From positions 124,001 through 188,000 of the forward strand of contig NZ_JAKFYQ010000003.1 in assembly GCF_021533835.1 (NCBI RefSeq): 64,000 nucleotides of DNA, given 5' to 3'. Under the pieces are notes generated by a model. The model had not been told where the DNA came from and did not search any database. It was given only the letters and a program-made list of their open reading frames with translations. This stretch comes from Synechococcus sp. Nb3U1 (lineage in GTDB: Bacteria; Cyanobacteriota; Cyanobacteriia; Thermostichales; Thermostichaceae). Shown here piece after piece: positions 1 through 9,888 of this stretch. Position numbers and translations under genes: made by a program. Position 1 is the first letter of the stretch, and the number at the start of each line of letters is the position of its first letter.

Positions 1-2
1 TC

Positions 3-485
3 AAACCGGAATCGATCCAAACCCCAATGGCTTCGATGTTGGCGCCGATGCTGGCAGCAGAGAAAAAGTTGGTGCTCGTCTCGATCATGCGGGCTGGACA
101 AGGGATCCTTGACGGCATGTTGGAGCTGATCCCGGCAGCACGGGTAGGGCATATCGGCCTATACCGGGATCCCCATACCCTGATCCCCATCGAGTACTAC
201 TTCAAGGTGCCCACTGATATTGAGGATCGGGAGGTGTTGGTGGTGGATCCGATGTTGGCTACAGGCCATTCAGCCACTGCAGCTGTTCTCCGTCTGCGTC
301 AGACCCGCCCCAAGTCGATCCGCTTTGTCTGTTTGGTGGCTGCCCCAGAAGGGATCCAACATTTCCATGAGCAGAACCCCGATGTACCCATCTACACTGC
401 CGCAGTGGATGACGGCCTAGATGAGCACGGCTACATCATCCCCGGCCTGGGGGATGCGGGGGATCGCCTGTTTGGTACCCGTTGA
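3..485 (+). CDS. upp: Uracil phosphoribosyltransferase, 3' part
   Basis: The product makes UMP from uracil and PRPP in pyrimidine salvage. The reading frame is open from base 3, so the gene starts before the window. Recognisable family blocks are the IMRAGQG loop, the [10 protein letters not shown] segment, the PRPP-binding stretch [12 protein letters not shown] and the uracil-binding C terminus [16 protein letters not shown], which ends at the usual family terminus. In most homologues the second block reads ILRAG, so IMRAG is a mild variant. The gene is convergent with the chemotaxis cluster that follows, with only about 30 bases between stops. Confidence 0.93.
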   Translation, partial: KPESIQTPMASMLAPMLAAEKKLVLVSIMRAGQGILDGMLELIPAARVGHIGLYRDPHTLIPIEYYFKVPTDIEDREVLVVDPMLATGHSATAAVLRLRQTRPKSIRFVCLVAAPEGIQHFHEQNPDVPIYTAAVDDGLDEHGYIIPGLGDAGDRLFGTR

Positions 486-515
486 GGTGGCTTGAGGTTG
501 ACTCTGAGGCAGAGG

Positions 516-3500
516 TTAGGAAGCTGGACTGGCGGACAACAACTGTTCTCCCTCCAGCATGCGAGCGGCAGCGCTGAGTAGCTCCTCTTCCAGATAGGGT
601 TTGGTGAAGTAGGCGGTTGCCCCCAGTTCCCGCGCCGTTTGCCGGTGCCGTTCGGCTCCCCGTGAGGTGAGCATGGCCACAGGCAGACGGTTGAGGGTAC
701 TGTCTTCCCGTAGACGAGTCAGCAACTCCAGTCCATCCATCCGCGGCATTTCGATGTCGCAGAAAATCAGATCGCAGGGCAAACCACCCCGCAGCTTTTC
801 CCAGGCATCCTGGCCATCCCGGGCCTGTTCCACCCGGTAGCCCACCTTCTGGAAAGACATCGAGAGCAACTCGCGCACCGTAATCGAGTCGTCCACGATC
901 AGCACCGTGGTTTGGTGCACCTCTTCCGGTGTGGGTTCATCATCCCGATGATCCAACCAGAAGCGGTTCAGATCCCGACGACGACCGTGGGCCATATCCA
1001 CCAGCTCGATGATGTCGGCAATCGGCAACACCCGCCCGTTCCCCAGCACCGTCGCCCCGGAAATACCCGGCGGCTTGGCCACAGGCCCGCGCAGTTGCTT
1101 GATCACGATTTCCTGCTCTTCCACAAAGCTGTCTACCTGCAGGGCAACATACTGGCCAGCACTTTGCAGGATGACGATGGGGATGATGCCCTCATCCTGG
1201 CTGATGCTGTAGACCTCAGAGCGGCTGCGGTTGTGGCTGCGGCTGTAGGCCAACAGATCCGAGAGGGGTTGGAAATGCAGGCGTTGATCCCGCCAGGGAA
1301 TGGTGGGCCGCCCTTGCTCGTCCATCTGCACTTCGTCGGCAGGAATATCCAGCATCTCCTCTACCCCATCGAGGGGGAAGGCCATCAGGGCTTTGTCGCT
1401 GACACAGACCATGGCTTTGGAAATGCTCAGAGTGAGGGGCAGGCGGATGGTGAAGGTGGTGCCTTTACCTTGCACAGAATCCACCTGAATGCTGCCGCGC
1501 AGTTCACTGATGTTGCGGCGCACCACATCCAGACCGACACCTCGTCCGGCCAGATCGTCTACCTCTCCCTCGTCACGGGCACTAAAGCCAGGGTTGAAGA
1601 GGATGTTGAACACCTCGTCTTCATCCGCTTGCTCCGACAGCAGGCCCAGCCGTTGGGCTTTGGTTCTCACTTTGTCCACCGGGATCCCACCCCCATCATC
1701 CGAGACGACCATAATGGTTTGGTTGCCTTGATAGAAGGCTTTGATAGTGATCTTGCCTTCGGGGGATTTGCCGGCACGGCGGCGCTCCTCAGGCGGTTCG
1801 ATCCCGTGCACTAGGGCATTGTTCACCAGGTGGGTCATCGGGTCATAGAGTTCTTCGAGGATGGCCTTGTCGATCAGGGTGTCGCGCCCCTCTACCACCA
1901 AGTTGGCCTGCTTACCGGTCTTGATGGAGAGATCTCGAATGGCCCGGGGGAGCCGGTCGGCAATTTGCGAGAAGGGCACCATGCGCGCCCGGTTCAAGCC
2001 CTCCTGGAGCTGAGTGGTCACTTGGCGGAACTGGCGGGTGATCTGCTCTGCCTCGTCCACCGCAAACTCAATATCCGAAGACGACTCCCTTACCCGCACG
2101 ATCAACTCGATAATTTCTTGAGCCAGGGTATGGAAGGCCGTGAACTGATCCATCTCCAACTTGTCGAAGTCTTGGCCGGAGGAGTGACCACTCCTGTTGT
2201 TAGATCCGCCAGATCCGCCTGGCTTGCCTTCTCCATAGCGACCGGAGCCAACAGTAACCGCGCCGCTGTAGGCGGAGCTACGGCTGGAAAACAAAGCCGA
2301 TTCCAGCAAAGAACGGTCATATTGATCCCGCATTTGCTGGCCCAAATCCCCCAACTGCTGTACCCGTCCCAAAAGGCCATCTAGGAACTGGCGCAGACGC
2401 GTTTGGTTTTGCTCCATGCTGTTGCGGTTGACCACCAACTCTCCCACCAAGTTGTTGATGGAGTCGAGGTGGCGCACTTCCACCCGCATCACCGGGTTAC
2501 TAAAGGCAGGGGTTCGCCGGGTGCTGGGGGCTGTCACCGCTGGGGTTGGTGCGGTAACCGGAGCAGCAACGGTAGGAGTCGGTACTGATGCGGCAATCGG
2601 GGCTTTGGGAGCTGTGCCCAAGTCTCCCAACAGAGATTCCAGTTGTGCCTCAAAATCGATTCCAACATCACTGGTGGCCACAGGTTCTGGGGCAAGAACA
2701 GGCTCTTCAAGGGTGGCTGTTGGCTCTCCTTCATCGAAGAGGGCGGCCAAATCATCCAAGCGGGGGCCGGAGTCGAAGTCCAAGTCCTCTATCTCTGCTT
2801 CTGCCGCCAGGCTGGACTCACTGGCAAAGAAGTCATCCTCGGCAAAGAGTCCGGCCAATTGGCTTTCCAAATCCACCTCTGCCGGAGCAGGGGGGAGTTC
2901 TGGTTCGGGCATAAGCGCTGCTGCGGGGCTGTCCAGTTCTTCGCCAAAGCTCGTAACGGCCTCTTCCTCGGCGAAGAACTGACTCAATTCGTCCAGATCA
3001 ACTTGCCCATCCCCATCTGCATCCATGGCCGAGAGCGAGGGATTGGTCTCCAGATTTAAGCCTTCGGTATCCGCCTCATCCGTAAACAGGGCATCGAGGC
3101 GGTCGAAAGAGGCTTCGGTAGAGGCGGCAATGCCTCCCAAGTCGGTGGACTGCGGTTCCACGAGGGCCTCTTCTTGGGCCGGGAACATGTCTTCCAGCAG
3201 ACTCCAATCTGTATCGCCCGCGCTGACTGGTTCGGGAAGTTCTGCCGCCGCGGATTCTGGTGCGCCCCAAGCCCAAGCCTCAGACAAGTCTGACAAGTCT
3301 GACGGAGGCACCTCGAGCGTAGTCTCTGGGCTCACTGTCTCCTCTAGGTCATCACTAGAGAAGAGATCACCAAAGCTAAGCTCCGCTTCTGTGTCTGCTG
3401 TGGGCGGTAGCGGCATCGAGTCCTCTGCGAGAACAAAGGAGGCTTCTTCAGATTCACCAGATTCAACGGGTGTCTCTGGTTCTGTCCACAGGCTGTCTGG

Positions 3501-6263
3501 GGGTGCGGCAAACTCCTCCAAGCGGGGAAAAGGCTCATCTGCTAGGAAGTCTTCAAACTCGGCTGAATCTACCGATTCTGGGGTGGAGAACAGGGAATCG
3601 GCTTCCCCTGCAGGTGTGGAAAAGAGCTCTTCTAGACTTTCCTCTTCCGCATCGAGGGCTAGAGTATCGGAGAACTCCACCTCCTGAGATCCTGTCTCTG
3701 CCGGTTGTGAGAAATCCGAGGCCAAATCCTCCCAATCCGATAGCTCGGCAGGGGGAGAAAAATCATCCAGATCCAGGCCGGCAGGAGGTTCGGCCAAAAA
3801 GTCTGCGGCAGCATTTTCAAGATCTGACTCCAGATCTGAGGGTTTTGCCCCCCAAAGCTCGGCTCCGAACTCTGCAAATTCAAAACTGGATCCATCCGAG
3901 CCCAACAGATTTGCCTCTTCAGCCACACCTTCTGGAGCAAGTTCCTCCGCCGATTCTGCCAGCAAATTTGCCAGGGATCCGGTGGCCTCCTCGGCTCCGG
4001 GGGTGAAACCGGGCACCTCACCCATCCACAGGTCAAAAGCATCCTCCGGTGCGGCTTCCTCGACGGATCCCTCGGAAATGAGGTCGGATGCAGGCGCTGG
4101 CTCAGCAGAATAGGTCAGAAAATCTAGCGCCGACGGGGAATCCTCAGCGGGAGGCTCTGTCCAGGTGGATAACGCCTCTGCTGCAGACGACGGGGAAAGA
4201 TCCCAGGACTGACCGGTCTCCTCAGCCCACTCCAGCTCTGGGGGTTCTGCCGGTAAAGACTCCGCCACCGCTTGATCCACCACTTCTGCAAACAGATCCG
4301 ACAAATCCCCTTCGGCTTTCACCTCCTCCAGCCGTTGGCTCAGATCCTCGAGATCTTGCGAGAAAGGCTCGGGGGAGGGTGCGAGCAGTTCCGGTGGTGG
4401 TTCTTCGATACCAGAAAGCTCTTCGGCATTGGCAAACAGATCGTCAAAGGCAGTGGAGGCTTCCTCTTCCAAACCCAAGGGGGTGGGGTCAAAGCCTTCT
4501 AGGTCAGAGGCTAAGCTGATCTCCGGTTCACTACCCAGTTCGGGTGGGGTTGCGCCCAAACCAGAATCTGAGGAGGGATCCCAATTCCCCCACAGATCCT
4601 CGGCTTCGGTTTCCCCAGCAGAAGCAATTTCCGGCTCCCATCCCTCGCCAGGGCTAACTGCATCTGGCCAGCTCAGATCCAGTTCCGCCTCCCCCATGTC
4701 TGGGATGAACAGGTTGCCTGGGGCAGCGCCCTCTTCCAACGTCCACTCCGATTCTGCACCAGATGGTTGCTCCTCCAACAACAGATCCCAAGCGGCTTCT
4801 ACACCCTCGGTTTCCGGCAACGCACTCTCTCCGATCCAATCCCATTCGGAGGATCCCTGCGATAAGTCGCCGCTGGCGCGAACGGGAGTCTCGGGGGCTT
4901 CTTCTAAAGGCTCGGGTTCCCAGCTCAGGTCAGAGCTGAAACGCTCTTCTGGAGGGATCCCGGCAGCCGCCCACTCCTCTGGTGCACCAATGCCATCGGG
5001 TTCTGGGAACAGAGGTTCTGGCTCTGCCGCAACCTCAGGTTCTGGCTCCCCAGTCAGGCCGAAGTCGAAGGCTTTGAGGGTTTCTGGCTCTTCAAGGGCT
5101 ACTGGAATAGGACAGAAGGCCAATAGCTCAGCGGAAGGCTCAATGCTGCTTGCCGTGCCACTGCCCAGCGATTGGTGGGCTTGCTTCAGATCCCGCAATA
5201 CTGGCAGCGCCAGTTGGCGCAGATCCTGGCCGGGATCCGCCAAAATTTCACCAATCAGACGGGTCAGAGAAGTCCACCCCCCCACGTCTAGCCCTGAGGA
5301 CTGTCCCAGATCGTGCAAAGATTGCGCCAAGGTTTGCAGCGCCGGTCGAGTTGCCGGATCGTCGGGTCGTTTGAACAGATCCAACATCTGGCGCAGCAAA
5401 GGAGGGATCTGCTGTTGCACCAGCACCTCTAGAGGAGCCAAGGGTGCGCTGGGGGCTGCGGGTTGAGCCAATTGTTGCAATTCTGCGGAAGCGGCTACCT
5501 GCTCAGGTCTGCCTTCCAAAATTAATTGTTGCCCCTGTTTCAAGTCCCGTAGGGCAACCAAGGCCAAAGTGCGCAGATCTGTGTCGGGGTTTTGGAGCGC
5601 TTGCCCTACTGTTTCTGTTAGCTGTTGCCAGCCGGTGAGGGCATGGGTCTGGCCAATCTCTGTCAAGATGCTGTTCACTTGGGCCAATCGCTCCCGGATA
5701 TCTGTTTGATCCCGCTGCTTGAACAGATCCAACATCTGACGTAACCGTTGCGGCACCACCTCGGCCATATCCTGTTGGAGGGTGCGGGCCACCGCTGCAA
5801 CCACAGGAGCCGGGGTGGGGGTGGGAACGGATCCCTCGCCGAGGAGGTTTTGAATATGCTTTTCGGTTTCCTGAAAAACAGGCTCCAACTCTGCCAAGGT
5901 TGCGTTGCCCACTTCTTCAGTCAGGCCCCGAGGACTTTGCAGCTCTTCTAAAAGCATCGACAGACTGTCGAAAGCCCGTAACAGTAGAGTTTCCAGGTGT
6001 TGATCCACCGGCACTCCGCCCGGATGGGAGCGAAAGATGTTGAAGAAATCCTCCATACGGTGGGCTGTCCGCTGGATGCTGGTCAGGCCGAGCATGGCGG
6101 ATCCCCCCTTGATGGAGTGAGCGGCCCGAAACAGCTCATTGATCAGCTCTGGGTCATTCATGCTGTCCCGCAGGCTGAGGAGCACTTGTTCGATCGTTGT
6201 CAGGTGATCCCGGGCTTCTTCAATGAAATAACTTAGGATCCGCTTCTGTGCTTCTTCGTTCAT
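516..6263 (-). CDS. pilL: Giant CheA-type hybrid histidine kinase (Pil/Tax3-like)
   Basis: This is the 1915-residue central kinase of a chemosensory pathway of the type that governs type IV pilus motility in cyanobacteria. Order: an HPt domain with phospho-His at residue 49 (AAHSIKGG); two tandem copies of an about 90-residue helical unit (about 165-260 and 280-365, each with RQMLDLFK); a roughly 850-residue acidic Pro/Ser/Glu-rich linker; the dimerisation and ATPase region from about 1259 (VNNALVHG, DDGGGIP, GRGVGLDVV); a CheW-like domain; and a C-terminal receiver with phospho-acceptor Asp at 1836 (FCDIEMPRMDG). The linker holds a perfect EF-hand loop at residues 1081-1092 and repeated xLF acidic motifs. 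It is the last gene of the cluster. Confidence 0.93.
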   Translation of the reverse strand: MNEEAQKRILSYFIEEARDHLTTIEQVLLSLRDSMNDPELINELFRAAHSIKGGSAMLGLTSIQRTAHRMEDFFNIFRSHPGGVPVDQHLETLLLRAFDSLSMLLEELQSPRGLTEEVGNATLAELEPVFQETEKHIQNLLGEGSVPTPTPAPVVAAVARTLQQDMAEVVPQRLRQMLDLFKQRDQTDIRERLAQVNSILTEIGQTHALTGWQQLTETVGQALQNPDTDLRTLALVALRDLKQGQQLILEGRPEQVAASAELQQLAQPAAPSAPLAPLEVLVQQQIPPLLRQMLDLFKRPDDPATRPALQTLAQSLHDLGQSSGLDVGGWTSLTRLIGEILADPGQDLRQLALPVLRDLKQAHQSLGSGTASSIEPSAELLAFCPIPVALEEPETLKAFDFGLTGEPEPEVAAEPEPLFPEPDGIGAPEEWAAAGIPPEERFSSDLSWEPEPLEEAPETPVRASGDLSQGSSEWDWIGESALPETEGVEAAWDLLLEEQPSGAESEWTLEEGAAPGNLFIPDMGEAELDLSWPDAVSPGEGWEPEIASAGETEAEDLWGNWDPSSDSGLGATPPELGSEPEISLASDLEGFDPTPLGLEEEASTAFDDLFANAEELSGIEEPPPELLAPSPEPFSQDLEDLSQRLEEVKAEGDLSDLFAEVVDQAVAESLPAEPPELEWAEETGQSWDLSPSSAAEALSTWTEPPAEDSPSALDFLTYSAEPAPASDLISEGSVEEAAPEDAFDLWMGEVPGFTPGAEEATGSLANLLAESAEELAPEGVAEEANLLGSDGSSFEFAEFGAELWGAKPSDLESDLENAAADFLAEPPAGLDLDDFSPPAELSDWEDLASDFSQPAETGSQEVEFSDTLALDAEEESLEELFSTPAGEADSLFSTPESVDSAEFEDFLADEPFPRLEEFAAPPDSLWTEPETPVESGESEEASFVLAEDSMPLPPTADTEAELSFGDLFSSDDLEETVSPETTLEVPPSDLSDLSEAWAWGAPESAAAELPEPVSAGDTDWSLLEDMFPAQEEALVEPQSTDLGGIAASTEASFDRLDALFTDEADTEGLNLETNPSLSAMDADGDGQVDLDELSQFFAEEEAVTSFGEELDSPAAALMPEPELPPAPAEVDLESQLAGLFAEDDFFASESSLAAEAEIEDLDFDSGPRLDDLAALFDEGEPTATLEEPVLAPEPVATSDVGIDFEAQLESLLGDLGTAPKAPIAASVPTPTVAAPVTAPTPAVTAPSTRRTPAFSNPVMRVEVRHLDSINNLVGELVVNRNSMEQNQTRLRQFLDGLLGRVQQLGDLGQQMRDQYDRSLLESALFSSRSSAYSGAVTVGSGRYGEGKPGGSGGSNNRSGHSSGQDFDKLEMDQFTAFHTLAQEIIELIVRVRESSSDIEFAVDEAEQITRQFRQVTTQLQEGLNRARMVPFSQIADRLPRAIRDLSIKTGKQANLVVEGRDTLIDKAILEELYDPMTHLVNNALVHGIEPPEERRRAGKSPEGKITIKAFYQGNQTIMVVSDDGGGIPVDKVRTKAQRLGLLSEQADEDEVFNILFNPGFSARDEGEVDDLAGRGVGLDVVRRNISELRGSIQVDSVQGKGTTFTIRLPLTLSISKAMVCVSDKALMAFPLDGVEEMLDIPADEVQMDEQGRPTIPWRDQRLHFQPLSDLLAYSRSHNRSRSEVYSISQDEGIIPIVILQSAGQYVALQVDSFVEEQEIVIKQLRGPVAKPPGISGATVLGNGRVLPIADIIELVDMAHGRRRDLNRFWLDHRDDEPTPEEVHQTTVLIVDDSITVRELLSMSFQKVGYRVEQARDGQDAWEKLRGGLPCDLIFCDIEMPRMDGLELLTRLREDSTLNRLPVAMLTSRGAERHRQTARELGATAYFTKPYLEEELLSAAARMLEGEQLLSASPAS
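2988..3023 (-). other. EF-hand calcium-binding loop inside the CheA linker
   Basis: These 36 bases encode DADGDGQVDLDE (residues 1081-1092). It has Asp at loop positions 1, 3, 5 and 9, Gly at 6, a hydrophobic residue at 8 and Glu at 12, which is the full canonical EF-hand consensus. The flanks (LSAM before, LSQFF after) could form the two helices. Calcium binding is inferred from the motif only. Confidence 0.75.
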
Positions 6264-6441
6264 GACAGGAGGCCCTTCCTACAGCCCACAGTATTAATCA
6301 GTAGTAACAGATCAGACAGATTGAAGCTCGTTTATGCGGAGATTTAGGTGCGCCATGCAACAAGGATCCCTGGATAAAAAGGGCTAGACCCCCTCTATTG
6401 AGATCCTTCTCCCTAGAATGCCCTCAAAACGGTAGAATTGC

Positions 6442-8904
6442 TCATTCATCCCCAACCCGGAATCGACCTACCGAAGTTTGCAGCTCACGAGCGATACTCA
6501 CCAACTGCTGCAGCGAGGCGGCCACCTTTTGAGACTCTTTTGAGGTCTCGTTGGCGGTCAGCTCCACCGATTGCATCACCTGCGCCACAGAACGGGAGGT
6601 TTCCGTCTGTTGCACGGTGGCCTGAGAAATGGCCCGCACCAACCCATCGATTTGCCGACTGACGCCAATGATCTCGTCCAAGCTGTTCTTGGCCTGCTCG
6701 GCCCGCCGAGTGCCCTCGATCACTAGCTGGGTGCCTTCCTCCATAGCCGTCATCACGTTGCCGGTTTCCGACTGGATCTGCAACACGATCTGCTCGATCT
6801 CTTTCGAGGCTTTTGCAGCCCGGTCTGCCAGTTGGCGCACCTCATCGGCCACAATGGCAAAGCCCCGCCCCGATTCCCCGGCACGGGCAGCCTCAATACT
6901 GGCGTTCAAGGCGAGCAAGTTGGTGCGGGAGGCAATTTGAGAGATCAAGGCGACGATCTTGGAAATTTCCTGGGAGGATTCCGCCAATCGCTTCACCTTA
7001 CGGGTGGTTTCCGCCACGGTTTCTCGGATCTCTAGAATGCCGCTCACGGTGCGATCCACCGCTTCTCCCCCTCGGGATGCTGCTTCTGTTGCCTGTGCAG
7101 TCACATTGGCTGCCTCACGGGCATTGCTGGCCACCTCTTGAATAGAATCCGTCATCATTTGAATGGAGTTGAGGGAGGTGGAAATATCCTCCGCCTGGCG
7201 CAAAGCATCAGCAGAAAGGCTGCGAGCAAAGTCCTCATTTTGGAGAGCCGCATCATTCACGGAGGTGGCGGCGCGTTTCACCTGGCTAACAATATCTCGC
7301 AGGCTGCGGATGGTCAGGTTAAAGGAGTCGGCAACGGCCCCGAGTACGTCAGCAGTCACTTCTGCCCGTACGGTGAGGTCGCCTCGAGCGGCACCTTCCA
7401 CATCGTCTAGCAGGCGGATCACCTGGCGCTGTAGGTCTTCCTTGGCCTGCCCCTGTTCGGTGGCCCGTTGGTTTAACTCTGTGAAGTTGGCTTCAATGGC
7501 TGCAACCATTTGGTTGAAGCTGTTGGCCAGGCAACCCAACTCGTCATTGGCACCGGCTTTGGCCCGTACCGAATAATTCCCTTGCGCCAAAGTAGCAAAG
7601 TGGCTGGCCAATTCATTGGTGCTGGAGCGAATTTGCTTGGCATTGTTAGCGCCAAGCAGTACCCCTGCCCCTGTACCGATAACTCCACCCCCAATCACGC
7701 CCCCAATCAGGCGAGCACCCCCACTGGCCGGGATCCCGAGGCCGATCACCAACCCAGCGGCCAAACTGACGGCCCCTTGAATCAGTGCCATGGCCAACTG
7801 CTGATCGGCGATCGGTCGATTGGAGAGGCCGGAGAATACCCCGGCTGCCTTGGCCGTCGGAATCGGCATGGAGGAAGTCGGTGTCCGAGGTTGCGAACTG
7901 GAGGTCGTCCCTGCACTCACTCCAGCCATCGAGGTCATATCACCGGCTTCACCTTCATCCCCGTAGAAAATATCCATCTGCCCACTGCCGTCCATATCGG
8001 CGATCTCTCGATCCAGGCTGTCGAGTTCATCAATGTCAAACAGAGTGGGGCCAGGGCTGGCTGTGTCTTCTTCGGGGGCAGGGATCGGCTCGCTCATCGG
8101 GGCGGCCAACTCTGTGGGTAGGCTCTCTTCCAGGGATCCCTCATCTCCGAAAGCGGGTAGAGAGAAACCCATCTGATCCGGAAAATCTTCGCTACCGGCC
8201 ACCTGAGTGATGGACTCGCTTTCCATCGCCTCGAGGGGCTCTTGATCGAACTCATTTAGGAAGGCAAAATCGTCATCGGTCACGCGATCTTCTGGTTCTT
8301 CCACAATCGGTGGTGTCAGCAGAGAGCTTGGCTCAAAAGATTCACCAGAGGGATCCGGCATCTGTAGCCCAGTCTCAAAGGGATCCTCAAATCCTTCTTC
8401 TCCAGCGAAGATATCCTCATCAGTTCCCACTGGGAAGGGATCCCCTCCAAAGGGGTCGGCAAAAGGATCTGGCGCAGAAAAGTCCTCCGATCCCTCTTCT
8501 ATGCCCTCAAACTGCGGGAAGGGATCCCCTTCCGGAAACCCATTTGGATTGGAGAAGACATCGGACGTGGAGAAATTCTCCTCCTGAAGGCTCTCCATTG
8601 CTTCTGGATAGGGCATATCCGCCAATTCCGGCGCCATTTGCAACAGCTCATCCAGGCCTTTTTGCGCCGACTGCAACTCATCCGGGCTGCTGGAGGTTTG
8701 CAGAATGATGTCGTAGGTGTGACGAGCTTCAAGCAACTGACCCGCCTGCTTTTGAGCAGAAGCCAGCAACAGCTTGACAGCAGTATCCTGCGGCTGAGCA
8801 GCGATCACCTGGTTGAACAACCGCACCGCCTGGACGTAGTCTCCTTGCCAAAATGCGGCCACCGCATCGGTGTAGTCTCTTCGATTGTTCGCGCTCGAAA
8901 CCAT
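6442..8904 (-). CDS. pilJ: Methyl-accepting chemotaxis protein (PilJ-like)
   Basis: This receptor of the Pil/Tax3 cluster has about 820 residues. The N terminus is a TPR-like helical repeat ([17 protein letters not shown]). It is followed by an acidic linker of about 250 residues rich in DPF, DIF and DVF tripeptides, a Gly-rich hydrophobic segment with two possible membrane spans, two HAMP-like stretches and a complete MCP signalling domain with the hairpin tip [16 protein letters not shown]. No periplasmic sensor domain is visible. I placed the start at the ATG of base 8904 because AAGGGAGGA lies five bases upstream; a GTG five codons earlier has no such site. The linker contains an EF-hand-like loop. 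Confidence 0.92.
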   Translation of the reverse strand: MVSSANNRRDYTDAVAAFWQGDYVQAVRLFNQVIAAQPQDTAVKLLLASAQKQAGQLLEARHTYDIILQTSSSPDELQSAQKGLDELLQMAPELADMPYPEAMESLQEENFSTSDVFSNPNGFPEGDPFPQFEGIEEGSEDFSAPDPFADPFGGDPFPVGTDEDIFAGEEGFEDPFETGLQMPDPSGESFEPSSLLTPPIVEEPEDRVTDDDFAFLNEFDQEPLEAMESESITQVAGSEDFPDQMGFSLPAFGDEGSLEESLPTELAAPMSEPIPAPEEDTASPGPTLFDIDELDSLDREIADMDGSGQMDIFYGDEGEAGDMTSMAGVSAGTTSSSQPRTPTSSMPIPTAKAAGVFSGLSNRPIADQQLAMALIQGAVSLAAGLVIGLGIPASGGARLIGGVIGGGVIGTGAGVLLGANNAKQIRSSTNELASHFATLAQGNYSVRAKAGANDELGCLANSFNQMVAAIEANFTELNQRATEQGQAKEDLQRQVIRLLDDVEGAARGDLTVRAEVTADVLGAVADSFNLTIRSLRDIVSQVKRAATSVNDAALQNEDFARSLSADALRQAEDISTSLNSIQMMTDSIQEVASNAREAANVTAQATEAASRGGEAVDRTVSGILEIRETVAETTRKVKRLAESSQEISKIVALISQIASRTNLLALNASIEAARAGESGRGFAIVADEVRQLADRAAKASKEIEQIVLQIQSETGNVMTAMEEGTQLVIEGTRRAEQAKNSLDEIIGVSRQIDGLVRAISQATVQQTETSRSVAQVMQSVELTANETSKESQKVAASLQQLVSIARELQTSVGRFRVGDE
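7963..7998 (-). other. EF-hand-like loop in the MCP linker
   Basis: The encoded [12 protein letters not shown] matches the EF-hand loop at positions 1, 3, 5 (Ser), 6 (Gly), 8 and 9. It has Tyr in place of Glu at position 12, so it is an imperfect loop. It matters because the kinase of the same cluster has a perfect loop in its own linker. Confidence 0.4.
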
Positions 8905-9249
8905 GGATCCTCCCTTCACTGCTTCGTTACCTCTGTTCGCGCTTCAACACGGATTCAACGGAACTCTCCTCAACACCCATACCCCAGAACCTCTCGTGGT
9001 ATATATGAGTTATATCCCCAGTGTGTTCTGCGGCCTCTGCTCTCCCAACCTCTGGCAATTTACCTGACAATTTACTTTTTACTTTTTGCGACCTGTCGAA
9101 CGCTCCGTTGGGGAGATCGGGGAGGGGGCATCCTCGAGAACTGGATGACTCCCATAGAAGATTAGGTAATTTCAGCTTTTCCCCTCTCCAAAATGGTTCA
9201 ATCTGATCGTTTGATACGAACTATACACCCTCTCCCCACCGACACTTCA
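8905..9249. other. Spacer between the MCP and CheW genes
   Basis: This stretch has no supportable gene. It contains an AT-rich run around 9000-9016 (TATATATGAGTTATATCC on the plus strand) that could supply a -10 element for the MCP gene on the minus strand, but I see no convincing -35 partner. Confidence 0.4.
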
Positions 9250-9768
9250 TCACCCCCAATGATTAGATCTCAGGATGGCTGACTGATCCAGCAATGGCAA
9301 GGTTGACCCCGTCTCGGCCACCATCCATTCCCCCCGCAAAAAGGGAGCCATAGCTTCGGGAGCCGTGAAGGCAGGCCGTACCGATTCGGTCTTCAGCCAT
9401 TCCATGCCCACAATTAAATCCACAGCCAAGCCCATGAGCAAATCTTGTTGCTCCATGACCGCCACCACCGGGAGCTCAGTGCGATCCACATTCAAGGGTG
9501 GGCTAATTCCCAAAAACTGCCCGAGATCAGCGACCCAAATGATTTCGCCCCGCAAATTGAGGGTGCCTAGCAAAACAGGTGCCACATTGGGCATGGGGGT
9601 GATTTTCTCAGGCCCAATGCTCATCACCTCCACCACCGAAACTGCTGGCAGAGCAAATTGTTCTCCAGTCGTCACCTTGAACTTCAGGAATAGCTCCCCT
9701 TCTGGGGCCTCCATTTCCTGTAATTCTTGGGTCTCATCCCCTATTAATAAATCCAGATCCCCCAGCAT
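9250..9768 (-). CDS. pilI: CheW-like adaptor (PilI-like)
   Basis: This adaptor couples the receptor to the CheA kinase. The single CheW domain carries the usual blocks FLKFKVTTGEQFALPAVSVVEVM and LLGTLNLRGEIIWVADLGQFLG. The chosen ATG at 9768 is preceded by GGGGGAG five bases away; an ATG ten codons further upstream lacks a ribosome binding site. The gene lies between two receiver genes and the MCP gene on the same strand, the order known from cyanobacterial pil/hmp clusters. Confidence 0.9.
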   Translation of the reverse strand: MLGDLDLLIGDETQELQEMEAPEGELFLKFKVTTGEQFALPAVSVVEVMSIGPEKITPMPNVAPVLLGTLNLRGEIIWVADLGQFLGISPPLNVDRTELPVVAVMEQQDLLMGLAVDLIVGMEWLKTESVRPAFTAPEAMAPFLRGEWMVAETGSTLPLLDQSAILRSNHWG

Positions 9769-9888
9769 GGTGCTCCCCCGCGTGATGGTTTGATGCATAT
9801 TAGCGGCCCGCTTATACCCTTCTCCAAAAGTGCTGGAGTACAGCGTGCCTTGCGGGCATCACCGGAAGGGATGGGTAACGGGCGGTTC

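Noticed and set aside
912-1814. 300-codon plus-strand frame opposite the CheA gene
   Set aside because: It lies wholly opposite the conserved kinase and receiver domains and has a shadow-like composition. Many similar plus-strand frames run over 516-6263.
4429-5466. 345-codon plus-strand frame opposite the CheA linker
   Set aside because: The Ser/Gly/Pro-rich product is the mirror of the acidic linker; no ribosome binding site or domain.
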